Below, in pieces: positions 8,095 through 16,966 of a stretch of 64,000 bases of DNA; within the stretch, counting starts at the first letter, position 1; every line of letters starts with the position of its first letter. The notes under the pieces were generated by a model. That model was given only the letters and a program-made list of their open reading frames with translations, was not told the origin of the DNA and searched no databases. This DNA comes from an uncultured Phascolarctobacterium sp. (GTDB taxonomy: Bacteria; Bacillota; Negativicutes; Acidaminococcales; Acidaminococcaceae), in NCBI GenBank assembly GCA_900547415.1, contig URGS01000003.1, positions 42,338-106,337 of the forward strand. The letters run 5' to 3'. The translations under genes and the position numbers were made by a program.

Positions 8095-9728
8095 GTGCCT
8101 ATTTCAGTGAAAACGTCCAGTCTGACTTCAAAAATTCTGTTCCAGGGTAAGTTAGCACCTACATAAATATTGCGAAGATAGTAGTCTGTACCATTTTGTG
8201 AATAGAAGGGTGTGCGCCCCAGATTACTGTGCAGCAGTATTTCTGCCTGCAGACTGGAAAAAATTTGCACCCGTTCATTACAGTAGTCCATACCTTCCTG
8301 AGTAAGGTCATTGTGAGTGTGGCCCATAACATAAAGTTCATGCTTTAATGTTGGATGGAGCAGCTTTTGATAGCAATAATCATCTAGCAGGCGCTCTACA
8401 TTAAAGCGCAGATTGGCACTGTAAAGGGCAGGAAGCTGCTTCTTTTGGAGAGTCTTGCTTTGCCCTGCAAAAATTATTGCCTGGGCAATAGCTGTTCCAG
8501 ATGAATTTCCAAAGGTGTTCCAACCCGCGTAAGCGCTGAGGCGGTTTATGGGAGCTCCTTGGTCCAAGAGCAGTGGAACCAGCAGTTCGTCCGTATTGAA
8601 GTTGGCTGCGGAGTCTACCAAAGCAATATGTTTGCCGCTGTTAATGAGCTGAGTGAGCTCCTGTACCTGCTTATCCGCAGGCTTGTACTTATTGTGACCG
8701 CAGTTTACGTAAAGAACAATATCAGCTTCCTCTGGAGATGCAGCTTCTGCTGCACCAACCATTTTCAGCTGATTGCGCAATGTTGCGCCAACGCTGTCAG
8801 TCATATAAGGCATATGATAAAATTCTACAGAGCTGTCTGCATATTGTAGATAAACTTTGGGCGTCCACTGTGATGGATAATTATGAAGATAGCTGCGTGC
8901 AAGAAGCAGGCTTGCCAATTCGTCTGCACCATAGGTTACGGTTGCGTAGGACTCCAGGTCATTGCTTTTGATAAAAGCTTGGGCGTGGCGTGCACTGCGA
9001 TGGGGAAGGCCAAAGGGTGAGCCGTCATCCTGACCTATAAATATTTCCAGTTGTTTATTGGCCAAAAGCAGGAGCTGCTTATGAAAGTCTTCGTTGTTGG
9101 CGTATAAAGAACGGTATTTTATCAGAGTAATAGGTGGAATTTGGTCTATATAATTATAGAGCTCTTTAGTCATGAATGGATCATTGGAAATTTCCACCAT
9201 ATCAAAGAGCTGGGAATATTTCATCAGATGAAATTGATACCAGGCATCAGGCAGCATTTCGTCACTTACTAATAGTCTGGGGATAACTGAAAATACAGAG
9301 GCGTGCAGGTTGGGTGCATCATTTGTAATTTGCTGCAGTGCAGCTAAAAGCTGCTTTTGCTCCATTGGATTAGTAAAGTCCTGACGTGAATGAAGCAGTC
9401 CGCCATGCAGAAGCAAATCGGCCGAAATAATGGCTTCGTCCTGCTTTTTTAGGTTGTCTTTTAGCCAAAGCAGAAGTTTTTCTTTATCTGCAGGCTTTTT
9501 ATAGTTGTCAAGAAGCTGTTTTGGCGGTAGAATTACATTTAGTGACCCTAGTTGTCCTAGCTCTTGAACTAATTCAGTGCATACAGGACGACTATCTAGA
9601 GGAAGAAGCAAAAGGCTTCTGTTTGCAGGCAGTTTGTCCTCGTAAACTATTTTTGTAAAGGGAAGCTGCCAGTAAAGGCAGTACAGCATTAGCAATATGC
9701 CTAGAAAAATACTTATAAATTTTTTCAT
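8082..9728 (-). CDS. DUF4127 family exported protein
   Basis: About 548 residues, uncharacterised family DUF4127. The N-terminus (MKKFISIFLGILLMLYCLYW) is a membrane anchor or signal peptide, so the rest is outside the cytoplasm. The hallmark LLLLPLDSRPVC follows at once, with LLLHGGLLHSR and the acid/His-rich C-terminal part (MGHTHNDLTQEG, VGANLPWNR). I chose the ATG at 9728, which has GGAGG seven bases upstream, over one 12 codons earlier with no ribosome site. Function is unknown; the family has been noted near envelope and carbohydrate genes, but nothing here proves a role. Confidence 0.8.
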   Translation of the reverse strand: MKKFISIFLGILLMLYCLYWQLPFTKIVYEDKLPANRSLLLLPLDSRPVCTELVQELGQLGSLNVILPPKQLLDNYKKPADKEKLLLWLKDNLKKQDEAIISADLLLHGGLLHSRQDFTNPMEQKQLLAALQQITNDAPNLHASVFSVIPRLLVSDEMLPDAWYQFHLMKYSQLFDMVEISNDPFMTKELYNYIDQIPPITLIKYRSLYANNEDFHKQLLLLANKQLEIFIGQDDGSPFGLPHRSARHAQAFIKSNDLESYATVTYGADELASLLLARSYLHNYPSQWTPKVYLQYADSSVEFYHMPYMTDSVGATLRNQLKMVGAAEAASPEEADIVLYVNCGHNKYKPADKQVQELTQLINSGKHIALVDSAANFNTDELLVPLLLDQGAPINRLSAYAGWNTFGNSSGTAIAQAIIFAGQSKTLQKKQLPALYSANLRFNVERLLDDYCYQKLLHPTLKHELYVMGHTHNDLTQEGMDYCNERVQIFSSLQAEILLHSNLGRTPFYSQNGTDYYLRNIYVGANLPWNRIFEVRLDVFTEIGTKTH

Positions 9729-9749
9729 GCTTCTGCCTCCTTTACTGTT

Positions 9750-9778
9750 TTTATAGTTGGTCATAAAATACGTATAAT
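9750..9778 (+). promoter_or_regulatory. Candidate rsmD promoter
   Basis: TTTATA-N17-TATAAT ending 24 bases before rsmD, in the short divergent gap with the DUF4127 gene. A TATAAT on the reverse strand at 9785-9780 suggests overlapping divergent promoters. Confidence 0.5.
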
Positions 9779-9802
9779 TATTATACCATATGGGAGATAC
9801 TT

Positions 9803-10366
9803 ATGAGAATTATTACAGGCCGCGCACGTGGCTTGCAGCTAAATGTTCCTAAGAACTATGATGTTCGTCCCACTGCGGACAGAGTTAAGGAATCTGTATT
9901 TAATATTATTGGCAGTAAGATTATTGGTGCTGATGTGCTTGATTTATTTGCAGGAACAGGCAATCTGGGATTGGAAAGCTGGAGTCGCGGTGCAGCAACG
10001 GTTACATTTATAGATGAGAGCAAGGAATCACTGCGTCTTGTTGCCGGCAATATAGCTAAATGTAAGGCAGATAAGGACTGCACTATGCTTAAGGGAAGTG
10101 CAGTTAATGTAGCGGAAAGATTATACCAGCAGGGAAAGCGCTTTGATTTTGCCTTTTGCGATCCGCCATACAGTAAGGGCTGGATTGAGAAAATTTTCGC
10201 TGTTCTGGATAAAAGTCCTTTTTTGAAGCCAGGAGGATATCTGGTGGTAGAACGCGCAGGCTCAGATGAACTTCCTCCTCTGCCAGAAAAATATGAGCTT
10301 GTTCGCAGCGAAAAATACGGTTCCACAAAGGTGGATTTTATTTATTTTGATAATTTGCCTGAATAA
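9803..10366 (+). CDS. rsmD: 16S rRNA (guanine(966)-N2)-methyltransferase RsmD
   Basis: 187-residue SAM-dependent methyltransferase that modifies G966 of 16S rRNA in the small subunit. Family start MRIITGRARGL, then VRPTADRVKESVFNI, the SAM-binding motif DLFAGTGNLGLES, and the catalytic FCDPPY (N6/N2 amino methyltransferase motif IV). Length matches the family. The rsmD-coaD order seen here is common in Firmicutes. Confidence 0.95.
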   Translation: MRIITGRARGLQLNVPKNYDVRPTADRVKESVFNIIGSKIIGADVLDLFAGTGNLGLESWSRGAATVTFIDESKESLRLVAGNIAKCKADKDCTMLKGSAVNVAERLYQQGKRFDFAFCDPPYSKGWIEKIFAVLDKSPFLKPGGYLVVERAGSDELPPLPEKYELVRSEKYGSTKVDFIYFDNLPE

Positions 10367-10419
10367 AAAAAGGAAATATAAAAAATTTGTCGAATAGAGA
10401 ACAGATGAAGTGTGATTTA

Positions 10420-10447
10420 TTTGCATTTTTAGTTTATGATATATAAT
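10420..10447 (+). promoter_or_regulatory. Candidate coaD promoter
   Basis: TTTGCA-N16-TATAAT, 16 bases before coaD. The -10 box is perfect and the -35 box weak. The 97-base gap from rsmD supports a separate start. Confidence 0.45.
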
Positions 10448-10463
10448 TTAGGAGGTCTGGCTT

Positions 10464-10955
10464 ATGCGCAGAGCAGTTTGTCCAGGTAGCTTTGATCCTG
10501 TAACACTGGGTCATATTGATATTTTTGAAAGAGCAAGTGCAATGTTTGATGAAATAATCATCAGCGTTTTTCATAATCCTGGTAAGGATAAAGCCATGTT
10601 TACCATGGAAGAAAGAGTAGAAATGCTTAGAGAAGCTACTAAGCATATTCCTAATGTACGTGTTACCGGTTTTTCCGGTTTGCTGAATGAGTTTTGCCGT
10701 AAGGAGGAGGCTCCCTTTATTGTAAGGGGACTGCGTGCCTTTACTGATTTTGAGTATGAGTTCCAAAGGGCTCTGCTTATTAAAAAGATTGATAACAAAC
10801 TGGAAACAGTGTTCATTATGACAAATGCCAAATATTCCTTTGTCAGCTCCTCTGGCGTACGTGAGCTGGCTGCTTTTGGCGGACAGGTTAAGGACCTTGT
10901 TCCGGAATGTATTGAGGAGCGCATCCGCACTCATATGAAAAGAAGCTTTGAGTAG
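10464..10955 (+). CDS. coaD: Phosphopantetheine adenylyltransferase
   Basis: Transfers AMP from ATP to 4'-phosphopantetheine, the penultimate step of coenzyme A synthesis. 163 residues with the nucleotidyltransferase signature PGSFDPVTLGHIDI (the T/HxGH motif), the VRGLRAFTDFEYE loop and the SSSGVRELA C-terminal motif. Complete. TTAGGAGG precedes the ATG. It is followed after 12 bases by a coiled-coil gene that is likely co-transcribed. Confidence 0.97.
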   Translation: MRRAVCPGSFDPVTLGHIDIFERASAMFDEIIISVFHNPGKDKAMFTMEERVEMLREATKHIPNVRVTGFSGLLNEFCRKEEAPFIVRGLRAFTDFEYEFQRALLIKKIDNKLETVFIMTNAKYSFVSSSGVRELAAFGGQVKDLVPECIEERIRTHMKRSFE

Positions 10956-10967
10956 AGGGGGATAATA

Positions 10968-11567
10968 ATGATTGAACGAAATAATACCAATGTAGCTCTT
11001 GATAGGCTTTTTGAAGAGGTTTTTGCCATGATTGCAGGAGGTACCCATGTGCCTCTTTCTGATAGAGTGATTGTTGATGAAGTTGAGCTTTCTAATCTTA
11101 TTGATGACCTTAGAGAAGCAATTCCTAAGGAAATAAAAAGTGCTACTCAGGTTTTAGAAGAGCAAAAGAATATTGTCAACAGAGCGCATCAGGATGCGGA
11201 TAGTATTGTAGAGCGTGCAAAGTCTGAGGCTGAGCGTATCATAGGCGTGGCTCAGGCTAAGGCTGATGCTATGATTCAGCAGGAGGAAATTGTTCAGCAG
11301 GCTGTAGTAGTGGCTGAGGAAATTAAGGCTAATGCTTTGCGCTACCAGGAGGAAACCCAAAGTGCTGCTGATGCATATGCCTTGAGAATTAAACAGGATT
11401 CTCTGCAATATGCTGATGATATGCTGGCTTTTGTCGGTGGTCATCTGCAAAGTGCACTGCAGGATATTAAGGATTCTCGTGAAAACGTTATCGGCGCAAT
11501 TAACGATGTTAATAATCCTGTTGCAGTAGAAGAACAGGATGAGCTGGAGCCTAAGGAAGAAGAGTAG
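10968..11567 (+). CDS. Unknown coiled-coil protein downstream of coaD
   Basis: 199 residues with no signal or membrane segment. Residues ~45-160 are charged, Ala/Glu/Gln-rich and heptad-like, with repeated A-E-x-I and Q-A-K-A patterns resembling the b-subunit stalk of ATP synthase or DivIVA-type coils. The first ~40 residues (LDRLFEEVFAMIAGGTHVPLSDRVIVDE) look like a small folded head, and the tail is acidic. It starts 12 bases after coaD and ends at a terminator. I cannot name a function. A cytoplasmic scaffold or division-related coil is possible but unsupported. Confidence 0.75.
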   Translation: MIERNNTNVALDRLFEEVFAMIAGGTHVPLSDRVIVDEVELSNLIDDLREAIPKEIKSATQVLEEQKNIVNRAHQDADSIVERAKSEAERIIGVAQAKADAMIQQEEIVQQAVVVAEEIKANALRYQEETQSAADAYALRIKQDSLQYADDMLAFVGGHLQSALQDIKDSRENVIGAINDVNNPVAVEEQDELEPKEEE

Positions 11568-11605
11568 TCTGTCCCTAGAACGAGATTTAGTTTATAAAAT
11601 TTAAG

Positions 11606-11637
11606 GACGAGCAGAGAATGTCTTTGCTCGTCTTTTT
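11606..11637 (+). terminator. Terminator of the coaD operon
   Basis: Stem GACGAGCA / TGCTCGTC with an 11-nt loop and a TTTTT tail. Confidence 0.88.
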
Positions 11638-11703
11638 GATGCAGTAAAGTATGTTGTAAGAGTAAATTTATTTGCTGTTTTTGTGTATATGATGGGGGCT
11701 TTT

Positions 11704-12396
11704 ATGAAAACTAGGGCTTTTAAGGCTGCGTTGCCGTACACACTTCCTATTTGCATAGGATTTATGGTTTTAGGTATTTCTTACGGCTTTTTTATGAGCA
11801 GCAAGGGTTTTAACTTTTTTTATCCCATGCTGATGAGCCTTTTAATTTTTGCAGGTTCTATGGAATTTGTAACTGTAGGGCTGCTTATGTCAGCCTTTAA
11901 TCCGTTCCATGCTTTTTTTATGGCATTTATGGTCAACGCCAGACATTTATTTTATGGTATTTCTATGTTAGTCAAATATAAGGGGATGGGATGGAAAAAG
12001 AATTATCTTATTTTTGGTATGTGCGATGAGTCTTTTTCTATTAACTGTACAGTAGCTCCTCCGCCAGATGTGGACAGAGGCTGGTTCATGTTCTTTGTAA
12101 CACTTTTAAATCATCTGTATTGGGTAGCTGGAGCGACATTGGGAGCTGTTTTAGGCAGCTTGATTCATTTTGATACTAAGGGAATTGAATTTGTAATGAC
12201 AGCTCTGTTTGTGGTCATGTTTGTAAATCAATGGGAAAATACTGACGACCATGTTCCTGCTCTTGTAGGTGTTGGCTGCTCCATCCTATGTCTATTTATT
12301 TTTGGCGGTGAGAATTTTATTTTGCCATCAATGCTACTGATTATTGCAACATTTTTTGCAGATATGAAAAGAAAGGCAGGGGAGTATAGTAAATGA
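11704..12396 (+). CDS. azlC: AzlC-family branched-chain amino acid exporter, large subunit
   Basis: About 230 residues, inner membrane, several hydrophobic helices. AzlC/BrnF proteins form an exporter of branched-chain amino acids or analogues with a small AzlD/BrnE partner. Family features are the [14 protein letters not shown] segment, [13 protein letters not shown] and the conserved [16 protein letters not shown] 11704 has GGGGG six bases upstream and is preferred over GTG 11683. The last four bases overlap azlD (ATGA). Confidence 0.88.
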   Translation: MKTRAFKAALPYTLPICIGFMVLGISYGFFMSSKGFNFFYPMLMSLLIFAGSMEFVTVGLLMSAFNPFHAFFMAFMVNARHLFYGISMLVKYKGMGWKKNYLIFGMCDESFSINCTVAPPPDVDRGWFMFFVTLLNHLYWVAGATLGAVLGSLIHFDTKGIEFVMTALFVVMFVNQWENTDDHVPALVGVGCSILCLFIFGGENFILPSMLLIIATFFADMKRKAGEYSK

Positions 12397-12719
12397 CTGT
12401 TACGGAGAGCATTATTACCATTGCAGCTGTTGTTGCAGGAACTATGCTGACACGCTTTTTGCCATTTTTGGTATTTCCTGAGGGGAAGAAGCCACCTTTA
12501 TACATAGAGTATTTGGGAAGCGTACTTCCCTATGCTGTAATTGGTTTTTTGGTAGTTTTTTGCCTTAAGGATTCTTTCCATGGTGGAAGCCATGGGCTTA
12601 CAGAGCTTATTTCCATTGCTTTTATTATTCTTCTGCACAAATGGCGTAAAAATGTATTATTGAGTATTTGCGGAGGCACTGCCTTTTATATGTTTTTGGT
12701 TCAGCGAGTGTTCTGCTGA
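12393..12719 (+). CDS. azlD: AzlD-family branched-chain amino acid exporter, small subunit
   Basis: 108 residues with about four membrane helices, including the conserved [10 protein letters not shown] near the N-terminus and [19 protein letters not shown]. Translationally coupled to azlC through an ATGA overlap, as expected for subunits of one exporter. Ends at a bidirectional terminator. Confidence 0.88.
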   Translation: MTVTESIITIAAVVAGTMLTRFLPFLVFPEGKKPPLYIEYLGSVLPYAVIGFLVVFCLKDSFHGGSHGLTELISIAFIILLHKWRKNVLLSICGGTAFYMFLVQRVFC

Positions 12720-12720
12720 C

Positions 12721-12763
12721 AAAAAAGCCCCTTGTCCAAGCTTTTATTGGATAAGGGGCTTTT
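12721..12763. terminator. Bidirectional terminator between azlD and tmcAL
   Basis: AAAAAGCCCCTTGTCCAA pairs with TTGGATAAGGGGCTTTT around a short loop. A-run and T-run on the two sides let it serve both convergent genes. Confidence 0.88.
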
Positions 12764-12775
12764 GTACTTTGTGTA

Positions 12776-13945
12776 TTATTGTATATATGCTGGTGAGGTA
12801 AGATAATCAATACCACTAGGCTTGTACTGCAGCAGGCTAAGCATTTCTGCAGCAGCTATGTCTAGCTCTATTTGCTCTTGAAAGGCTGTACTTTGGCCAT
12901 AGGTTGGATTTTTGCCTAGCTTTATTATTATTGGCAAAGCCGCAGTTTTTTTCATTATTTTTAGCAGCTGCCGACCTGTATTATTAAAGGCAAGAACTCT
13001 GATGTAGGCAGGCTCGTTCTGCTCATACCAGCTGCGGGGGCGATTAAGCAGCAGCTGCAGCAATGTGCGTCGCAGACGGCTGGCTGGATAACGCTTTTGG
13101 CTAGTATTTGCAAGTGCTTCTCCTAAGGAAGAGCAGTTAACTGCCTTTTGCAGAAGATTTTCCATACCCTCGCTGCATTGACAGCAGTTCGCTATATCTT
13201 GTGGTCTCAACAGGCGTAGACGATAGCTTATAAGCTGCCATAAAAGATTTTCATCATAACCTGCGGAATTATGCTGAAGATAGTTTTTTACATTATCTGG
13301 AACAGCCTCCTGCCATAGCTGGTTTTTGCTGTTAAAGTCCCTGCGAATGGCTGTTGCACTGGCAATAGTTGTTCCTATATCAGTACTATTATAACCAGAA
13401 TCAGTTCGTTGGCAGTAGATTGGCCTAATATCGTAGCTTAAAAGTGCTTTGCTGTATTCTAATGCCAAGATATCATTGGGGGAATTTAGTGCTTGAGTTG
13501 TATTTGAGCTTAGCGCTAATATTTTATCACAGGCCGCTGCGTAGCTAGTACCATTGGCAAGCTCGAGACGTAATCTTTGCTGAAATTTCGGACTGACCAT
13601 AGTCTTGGCCATATCTGTAAAATTAAATTGCGGATTTTCTGCTCCACAGGAGAGTGCTGTAATACAACCAGTTGATGCCAGAATATCTACAGCACCTTTG
13701 GCAAAGTATTCAGCACTGCGGAGCGTGAATACTGTAGGCAGCTCCAAAACAAGATCTACGCCGTTTTCTACTGCTAAACGGCTGCGCAGCCATTTGTTTA
13801 TAAATGCAGGCTCACCACGTTGGCATAGGCTTCCGCTCATTACGGCTATGACTGGCAAACCGGTTATTTTTTTGGTTTCCGTTACGTGATGCAGATGTCC
13901 GTTGTGAAAGGGATTATATTCTGCAACAATACCTACTGCTTTCAT
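12776..13945 (-). CDS. tmcAL: tRNA(Met) cytidine acetate ligase TmcAL
   Basis: Makes N4-acetylcytidine at the wobble base of elongator tRNA-Met from acetate and ATP; formerly YlbM. 389 residues. The N-terminal nucleotidyltransferase signature is GIVAEYNPFHNGHLHH, followed by VIAVMSGSLCQRGEPA, ELPTVFTLRSAEYFA and a Ser/Thr/Arg-rich IASATAIRR motif. It lies in reverse orientation opposite azlCD and diverges from ackA; interestingly both products use acetate and ATP, though the adjacency may be chance. Confidence 0.93.
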   Translation of the reverse strand: MKAVGIVAEYNPFHNGHLHHVTETKKITGLPVIAVMSGSLCQRGEPAFINKWLRSRLAVENGVDLVLELPTVFTLRSAEYFAKGAVDILASTGCITALSCGAENPQFNFTDMAKTMVSPKFQQRLRLELANGTSYAAACDKILALSSNTTQALNSPNDILALEYSKALLSYDIRPIYCQRTDSGYNSTDIGTTIASATAIRRDFNSKNQLWQEAVPDNVKNYLQHNSAGYDENLLWQLISYRLRLLRPQDIANCCQCSEGMENLLQKAVNCSSLGEALANTSQKRYPASRLRRTLLQLLLNRPRSWYEQNEPAYIRVLAFNNTGRQLLKIMKKTAALPIIIKLGKNPTYGQSTAFQEQIELDIAAAEMLSLLQYKPSGIDYLTSPAYIQ

Positions 13946-14110
13946 GAAATGTAAGTCCTCCTACCTGCGATTTGTCTAGTATATAGCTATTATAGCATAG
14001 ATTTAATATATGCAGTATCTAGCAGAGCTAGATTACAAAAATTAGGGTTAGAAATTAATTTTTGTTAAAAATGCTAAGTCACAAAGTTTTTTCTATGCAA
14101 ATGGCTGTAA

Positions 14111-14126
14111 ATAGTGTATACTATAT
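14111..14126. promoter_or_regulatory. Near-palindrome upstream of ackA, shared with ccpN
   Basis: ATAGTGTATACTATAT, identical in 15 of 16 positions to the site at 52537-52552 before ccpN. It contains a plausible -10 box (TATACT) and lies 52 bases before the ackA start. A related half (TAGTATATAGCTA) occurs at 13977-13989 in the same gap. Could be an operator, or a shared promoter core. Confidence 0.5.
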
Positions 14127-14178
14127 GTATCTTTATAGAGCGTTATCACTTAAATTTATTTGCGCAGGAGGGCGTATC

Positions 14179-15387
14179 GTGATTGTTTTTGTAGTTAACT
14201 GCGGAAGCTCATCAATTAAATACCAGCTTATTGACATGAATGGTGAAAAGGTGATGGCTAAAGGCTTAATTGAGCGTATCGGTATGGTAGGCTCCACCCT
14301 CAAGCACACTCCCACAGGTAAATTTACCATTGACGTACAGGAGGAGATACCTGACCATAAGGTAGGCATTAAAATGGCCTTGTCGGCACTGACAAGTAAA
14401 GAACATGGCGTTATTTCTGATATGTCAGAAATTGATGCTGTAGGTCATCGTGTAGTACATGGCGGCGAACGCTTTACTGACAGTGTTCTTATTACATCTG
14501 ATGTGCTGCGCGGCATTGAAGCATGCTGTGAAATAGCGCCTTTACATAATCCGCCTAATCTGTATGGTATCAGTGCGTGTATGGAAATTATGCGTGATAC
14601 ACCTCAGGTTGCTGTGTTTGATACAGCTTTTCATCAGACTATGCCTAAGGTAGCTTATTTATATGGCTTGCCCTACGAAATGTATGTTAAATATGGACTG
14701 CGTCGTTATGGCTTCCATGGCACATCCCATAAATATGTAGCTCAAAGAGCTGCAGAGCTGATGAATGAGCACATGAATGATTTGCGCATTATTACCTGTC
14801 ATTTAGGCAATGGCGCTAGTATTGCAGCTATCAAATACGGCAAATCAATTGATACAAGCATGGGCTATACTCCATTGGAGGGCCTGATTATGGGCACTCG
14901 CAGCGGTGAGATTGACCCTGCTATTATTCCTTTTCTTATGGAAAAGGAAAACATGAATGCACAGCAGATTGATGATTATCTGAACCGTCGCAGCGGTATC
15001 TTGGGTATCAGCGGCTTGTCTAGCGACTTCCGTGATTTGGAAAGCGCTGCTAATCGTGGTGACGAGCGCAGTCAGCTGGCGATAGATGTTTTTGCCTACA
15101 AGGTTAAGAAGTACATTGGCGGCTACGTGGCTGCCATGGGCGGTGTTGATGCTATTGTCTTTACTGCTGGCTTAGGTGAAAATTCTCCCTTTATGCGTGA
15201 TAAGATTTGCAATGGTTTGGAATATCTTGGCACACGTGTGGATCCGGAGTATAATAAGATTCGTGGCAAGGAACGCGAAATCAGTGTTAGACGCGCAAGA
15301 GTTAAGATTTTTGTTATTCCCACCAATGAAGAGCTAGTGATAGCAAGAGATACTTTTAATATTTGTCGCCGCATCATTAAGCTTTAA
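14179..15387 (+). CDS. ackA: Acetate kinase
   Basis: Interconverts acetyl phosphate + ADP and acetate + ATP, giving substrate-level ATP in fermentation. GTG 14179 gives 402 residues, the usual AckA length, and has AGGAGGG six bases upstream; the open frame upstream has no ribosome site. Signatures: [35 protein letters not shown], the [10 protein letters not shown] phosphate loop, [10 protein letters not shown] and [10 protein letters not shown]. It stands alone between tmcAL (reverse) and the DUF177 gene. No pta is adjacent. Confidence 0.96.
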   Translation: MIVFVVNCGSSSIKYQLIDMNGEKVMAKGLIERIGMVGSTLKHTPTGKFTIDVQEEIPDHKVGIKMALSALTSKEHGVISDMSEIDAVGHRVVHGGERFTDSVLITSDVLRGIEACCEIAPLHNPPNLYGISACMEIMRDTPQVAVFDTAFHQTMPKVAYLYGLPYEMYVKYGLRRYGFHGTSHKYVAQRAAELMNEHMNDLRIITCHLGNGASIAAIKYGKSIDTSMGYTPLEGLIMGTRSGEIDPAIIPFLMEKENMNAQQIDDYLNRRSGILGISGLSSDFRDLESAANRGDERSQLAIDVFAYKVKKYIGGYVAAMGGVDAIVFTAGLGENSPFMRDKICNGLEYLGTRVDPEYNKIRGKEREISVRRARVKIFVIPTNEELVIARDTFNICRRIIKL

Positions 15388-15412
15388 TTTACACTTTGTT
15401 AGAGTTTTTTTC

Positions 15413-15441
15413 TTGACAAAGAGGCGGCACCTAGATATAAT
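15413..15441 (+). promoter_or_regulatory. Consensus sigma-A promoter of the DUF177-rpmF unit
   Basis: TTGACA-N17-TATAAT, a perfect match. The expected start site (about 15448) leaves only some 12 bases of leader before the ATG at 15460. Confidence 0.9.
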
Positions 15442-15459
15442 TGATAAGAATGGTGAAAC

Positions 15460-15963
15460 ATGATTAAAATAAATGTCGCAGAAATCAAAAAAAGACTAGT
15501 CGGTGAAAAGACCTTTGCTTACGACCTTGAGCCTGTAGAGCTTGATATTACTTCCAGTGAAATGGACATTATCGGCACTATCAGGACTGAGGGAAGTATG
15601 AGTAACGCTGGTGACGTATTGCTCCTGGAGGCTACTATGAGCGCGCAGGTGCGGCGCACTTGCGGGCGTTGCCTAAAGGAATTTACGGCTGTTACAAAAG
15701 CTGAAGTTGTTGAGAAATTTTATCCGGCAAGTGCTGAAAATATCGAACAAGATGCTTTTGTTTACGATTCGGACGTTATTGACATAACGGAGCCGCTTCG
15801 TGAAAGTCTGCTGCTTGCAGAGCCTATTCAGGCCTTGTGTAGCCCAGACTGCCGGGGACTGTGTCCCGTTTGTGGCGCTAATCTTAATGATGGTGACTGC
15901 GGATGTGACAGGTTCACTGTAGATCCGAGGCTGGCGGCATTAAAGCAATTCATCAAAAAATAA
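15460..15963 (+). CDS. DUF177 (YceD) family protein
   Basis: 167 residues. The family is found just upstream of rpmF across bacteria and is linked to 23S rRNA/large-subunit maturation, with some members accumulating rRNA defects when lost. Two cysteine clusters are visible: RRTCGRCLKEF in the middle and CSPDCRGLCPVCGANLNDGDC near the C-terminus, which may bind zinc. The upstream leader is unusually short, with only GGTG as a weak ribosome site. Followed after 34 bases by rpmF. Confidence 0.88.
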   Translation: MIKINVAEIKKRLVGEKTFAYDLEPVELDITSSEMDIIGTIRTEGSMSNAGDVLLLEATMSAQVRRTCGRCLKEFTAVTKAEVVEKFYPASAENIEQDAFVYDSDVIDITEPLRESLLLAEPIQALCSPDCRGLCPVCGANLNDGDCGCDRFTVDPRLAALKQFIKK

Positions 15964-15997
15964 TTCACTTAATAGCACTGAGGAGGTGTATTGAGAA

Positions 15998-16177
15998 ATG
16001 GCAGTACCTAAGAGAAAAATGTCCAAATGCCGTCGCGATCGTCGTCGTGCAAACTGGAAATTAGAAGTGCCCGGCATGATTGAATGCCCGCAATGTCACG
16101 AACTGAAAATGCCTCACCGCGTTTGCCCTGAATGCGGTTACTACAACGGCAAACAAGTCATTGCTAAAGCTGAATAA
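15998..16177 (+). CDS. rpmF: 50S ribosomal protein L32
   Basis: 59-residue large-subunit protein, [20 protein letters not shown] at the start. Zinc-ribbon cysteines C30, C33, C43 and C46 (IECPQC...RVCPEC), so this is the zinc-binding (C+) form. AGGAGGTG lies 9-10 bases before the ATG. Placed between DUF177 and the fatty acid genes as in most Firmicutes; ends at its own terminator. Confidence 0.97.
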   Translation: MAVPKRKMSKCRRDRRRANWKLEVPGMIECPQCHELKMPHRVCPECGYYNGKQVIAKAE

Positions 16178-16188
16178 TTCAGACATGG

Positions 16189-16218
16189 AAGCTCTCGGAG
16201 AAATCCGGGAGCTTTTTG
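16189..16218 (+). terminator. Terminator after rpmF
   Basis: AAGCTCTCGGA / TCCGGGAGCTT with a GAAA loop and TTTTT tail. Confidence 0.88.
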
Positions 16219-16306
16219 CTTTGCTGCTTGGGAACAGTATATGAGTATTTTTTATTTGTGCAATTAAAAATACTTATGTTTTTTGCAGAACTGTCACAAA
16301 AAACTC

Positions 16307-16335
16307 TTGCCAAAATTATTATCAGCTCTTATAAT
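16307..16335 (+). promoter_or_regulatory. Promoter of the fapR-plsX-fab operon
   Basis: TTGCCA-N17-TATAAT, start site expected near 16342, 44 bases before the fapR ATG. A FapR-like operator follows immediately. Confidence 0.8.
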
Positions 16336-16346
16336 AAAAACAGATA

Positions 16347-16363
16347 TTAAGAGCTGGTGCTAA
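16347..16363. promoter_or_regulatory. Probable FapR operator
   Basis: TTAAGAGCTGGTGCTAA, a 17-bp imperfect inverted repeat. The right half (TTAGCACC on the reverse strand) is one base from the TTAGTACC half-site known for Bacillus FapR. It lies just after the -10 box, where FapR sites usually lie, so binding would block initiation or elongation unless malonyl-CoA/ACP is bound. Confidence 0.6.
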
Positions 16364-16378
16364 AAAGCGGGTGAGACA

Positions 16379-16966
16379 ATGAATTCTTCTAAAAAGTTAA
16401 TACGCCATAAGAGCTTGAAAAAGCTGCTAAGGGATAATCCTTTCTGTACTGACGAACAGCTGGCGGAAATGCTTAAGGTAAGCGTTCAGACCATTCGTCT
16501 CGACCGTGTAGCTTTGGGAATTCCTGAATTGAGGGCCAGAACACGTAATATGGCGGAAGAGGCTCAGACAAAGGTTCGTGCTATTGATAAGAAGGATATC
16601 GTAGGCGAACTGCTGGATTTGGAGCTGAATAAGATTGGTATTTCTACTCTTAAGATATCCAACGATATGGTACTTGAAAAGACTGGTGTAGCACGTGGAC
16701 ATTATCTTTTTGCTATGGCCAATACATTGGCTTTGGCAGTAGTGGATGCAGAGGCTGCTTTGACTGAGGTTGGCAACGTAAAGTATAAGATTCCTGTTAA
16801 CCCTGGTGTGACTCTGGTTGCTAAGGCGATGGTAACACATCGCAGAGGCGGAAAGTACTATATATTTGTAACCATAAAGAATAATAACGAAGAAGTTTTT
16901 AGGGCGAAATTTATTATTGTGTCCCTGGATGACAGAAGTGTGGAAGAAAGGGAGCATGAAGCATGA
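16379..16966 (+). CDS. fapR: Transcription factor FapR
   Basis: Malonyl-CoA-responsive repressor of fatty acid and phospholipid genes. 195 residues: an N-terminal DeoR-like helix-turn-helix (about 18-50, TDEQLAEMLKVSVQTIRLDR) and a C-terminal hot-dog-fold effector domain with GVARGHYLFAMANTLALAV. It heads the operon it presumably controls; an operator-like repeat sits before it. The last four bases overlap plsX (ATGA). Confidence 0.93.
   Translation: MNSSKKLIRHKSLKKLLRDNPFCTDEQLAEMLKVSVQTIRLDRVALGIPELRARTRNMAEEAQTKVRAIDKKDIVGELLDLELNKIGISTLKISNDMVLEKTGVARGHYLFAMANTLALAVVDAEAALTEVGNVKYKIPVNPGVTLVAKAMVTHRRGGKYYIFVTIKNNNEEVFRAKFIIVSLDDRSVEEREHEA

Noticed and set aside
14062..14178. N-terminal extension of acetate kinase
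   Set aside because: Open upstream frame without ribosome site; the GTG at 14179 with AGGAGGG matches the family N-terminus.
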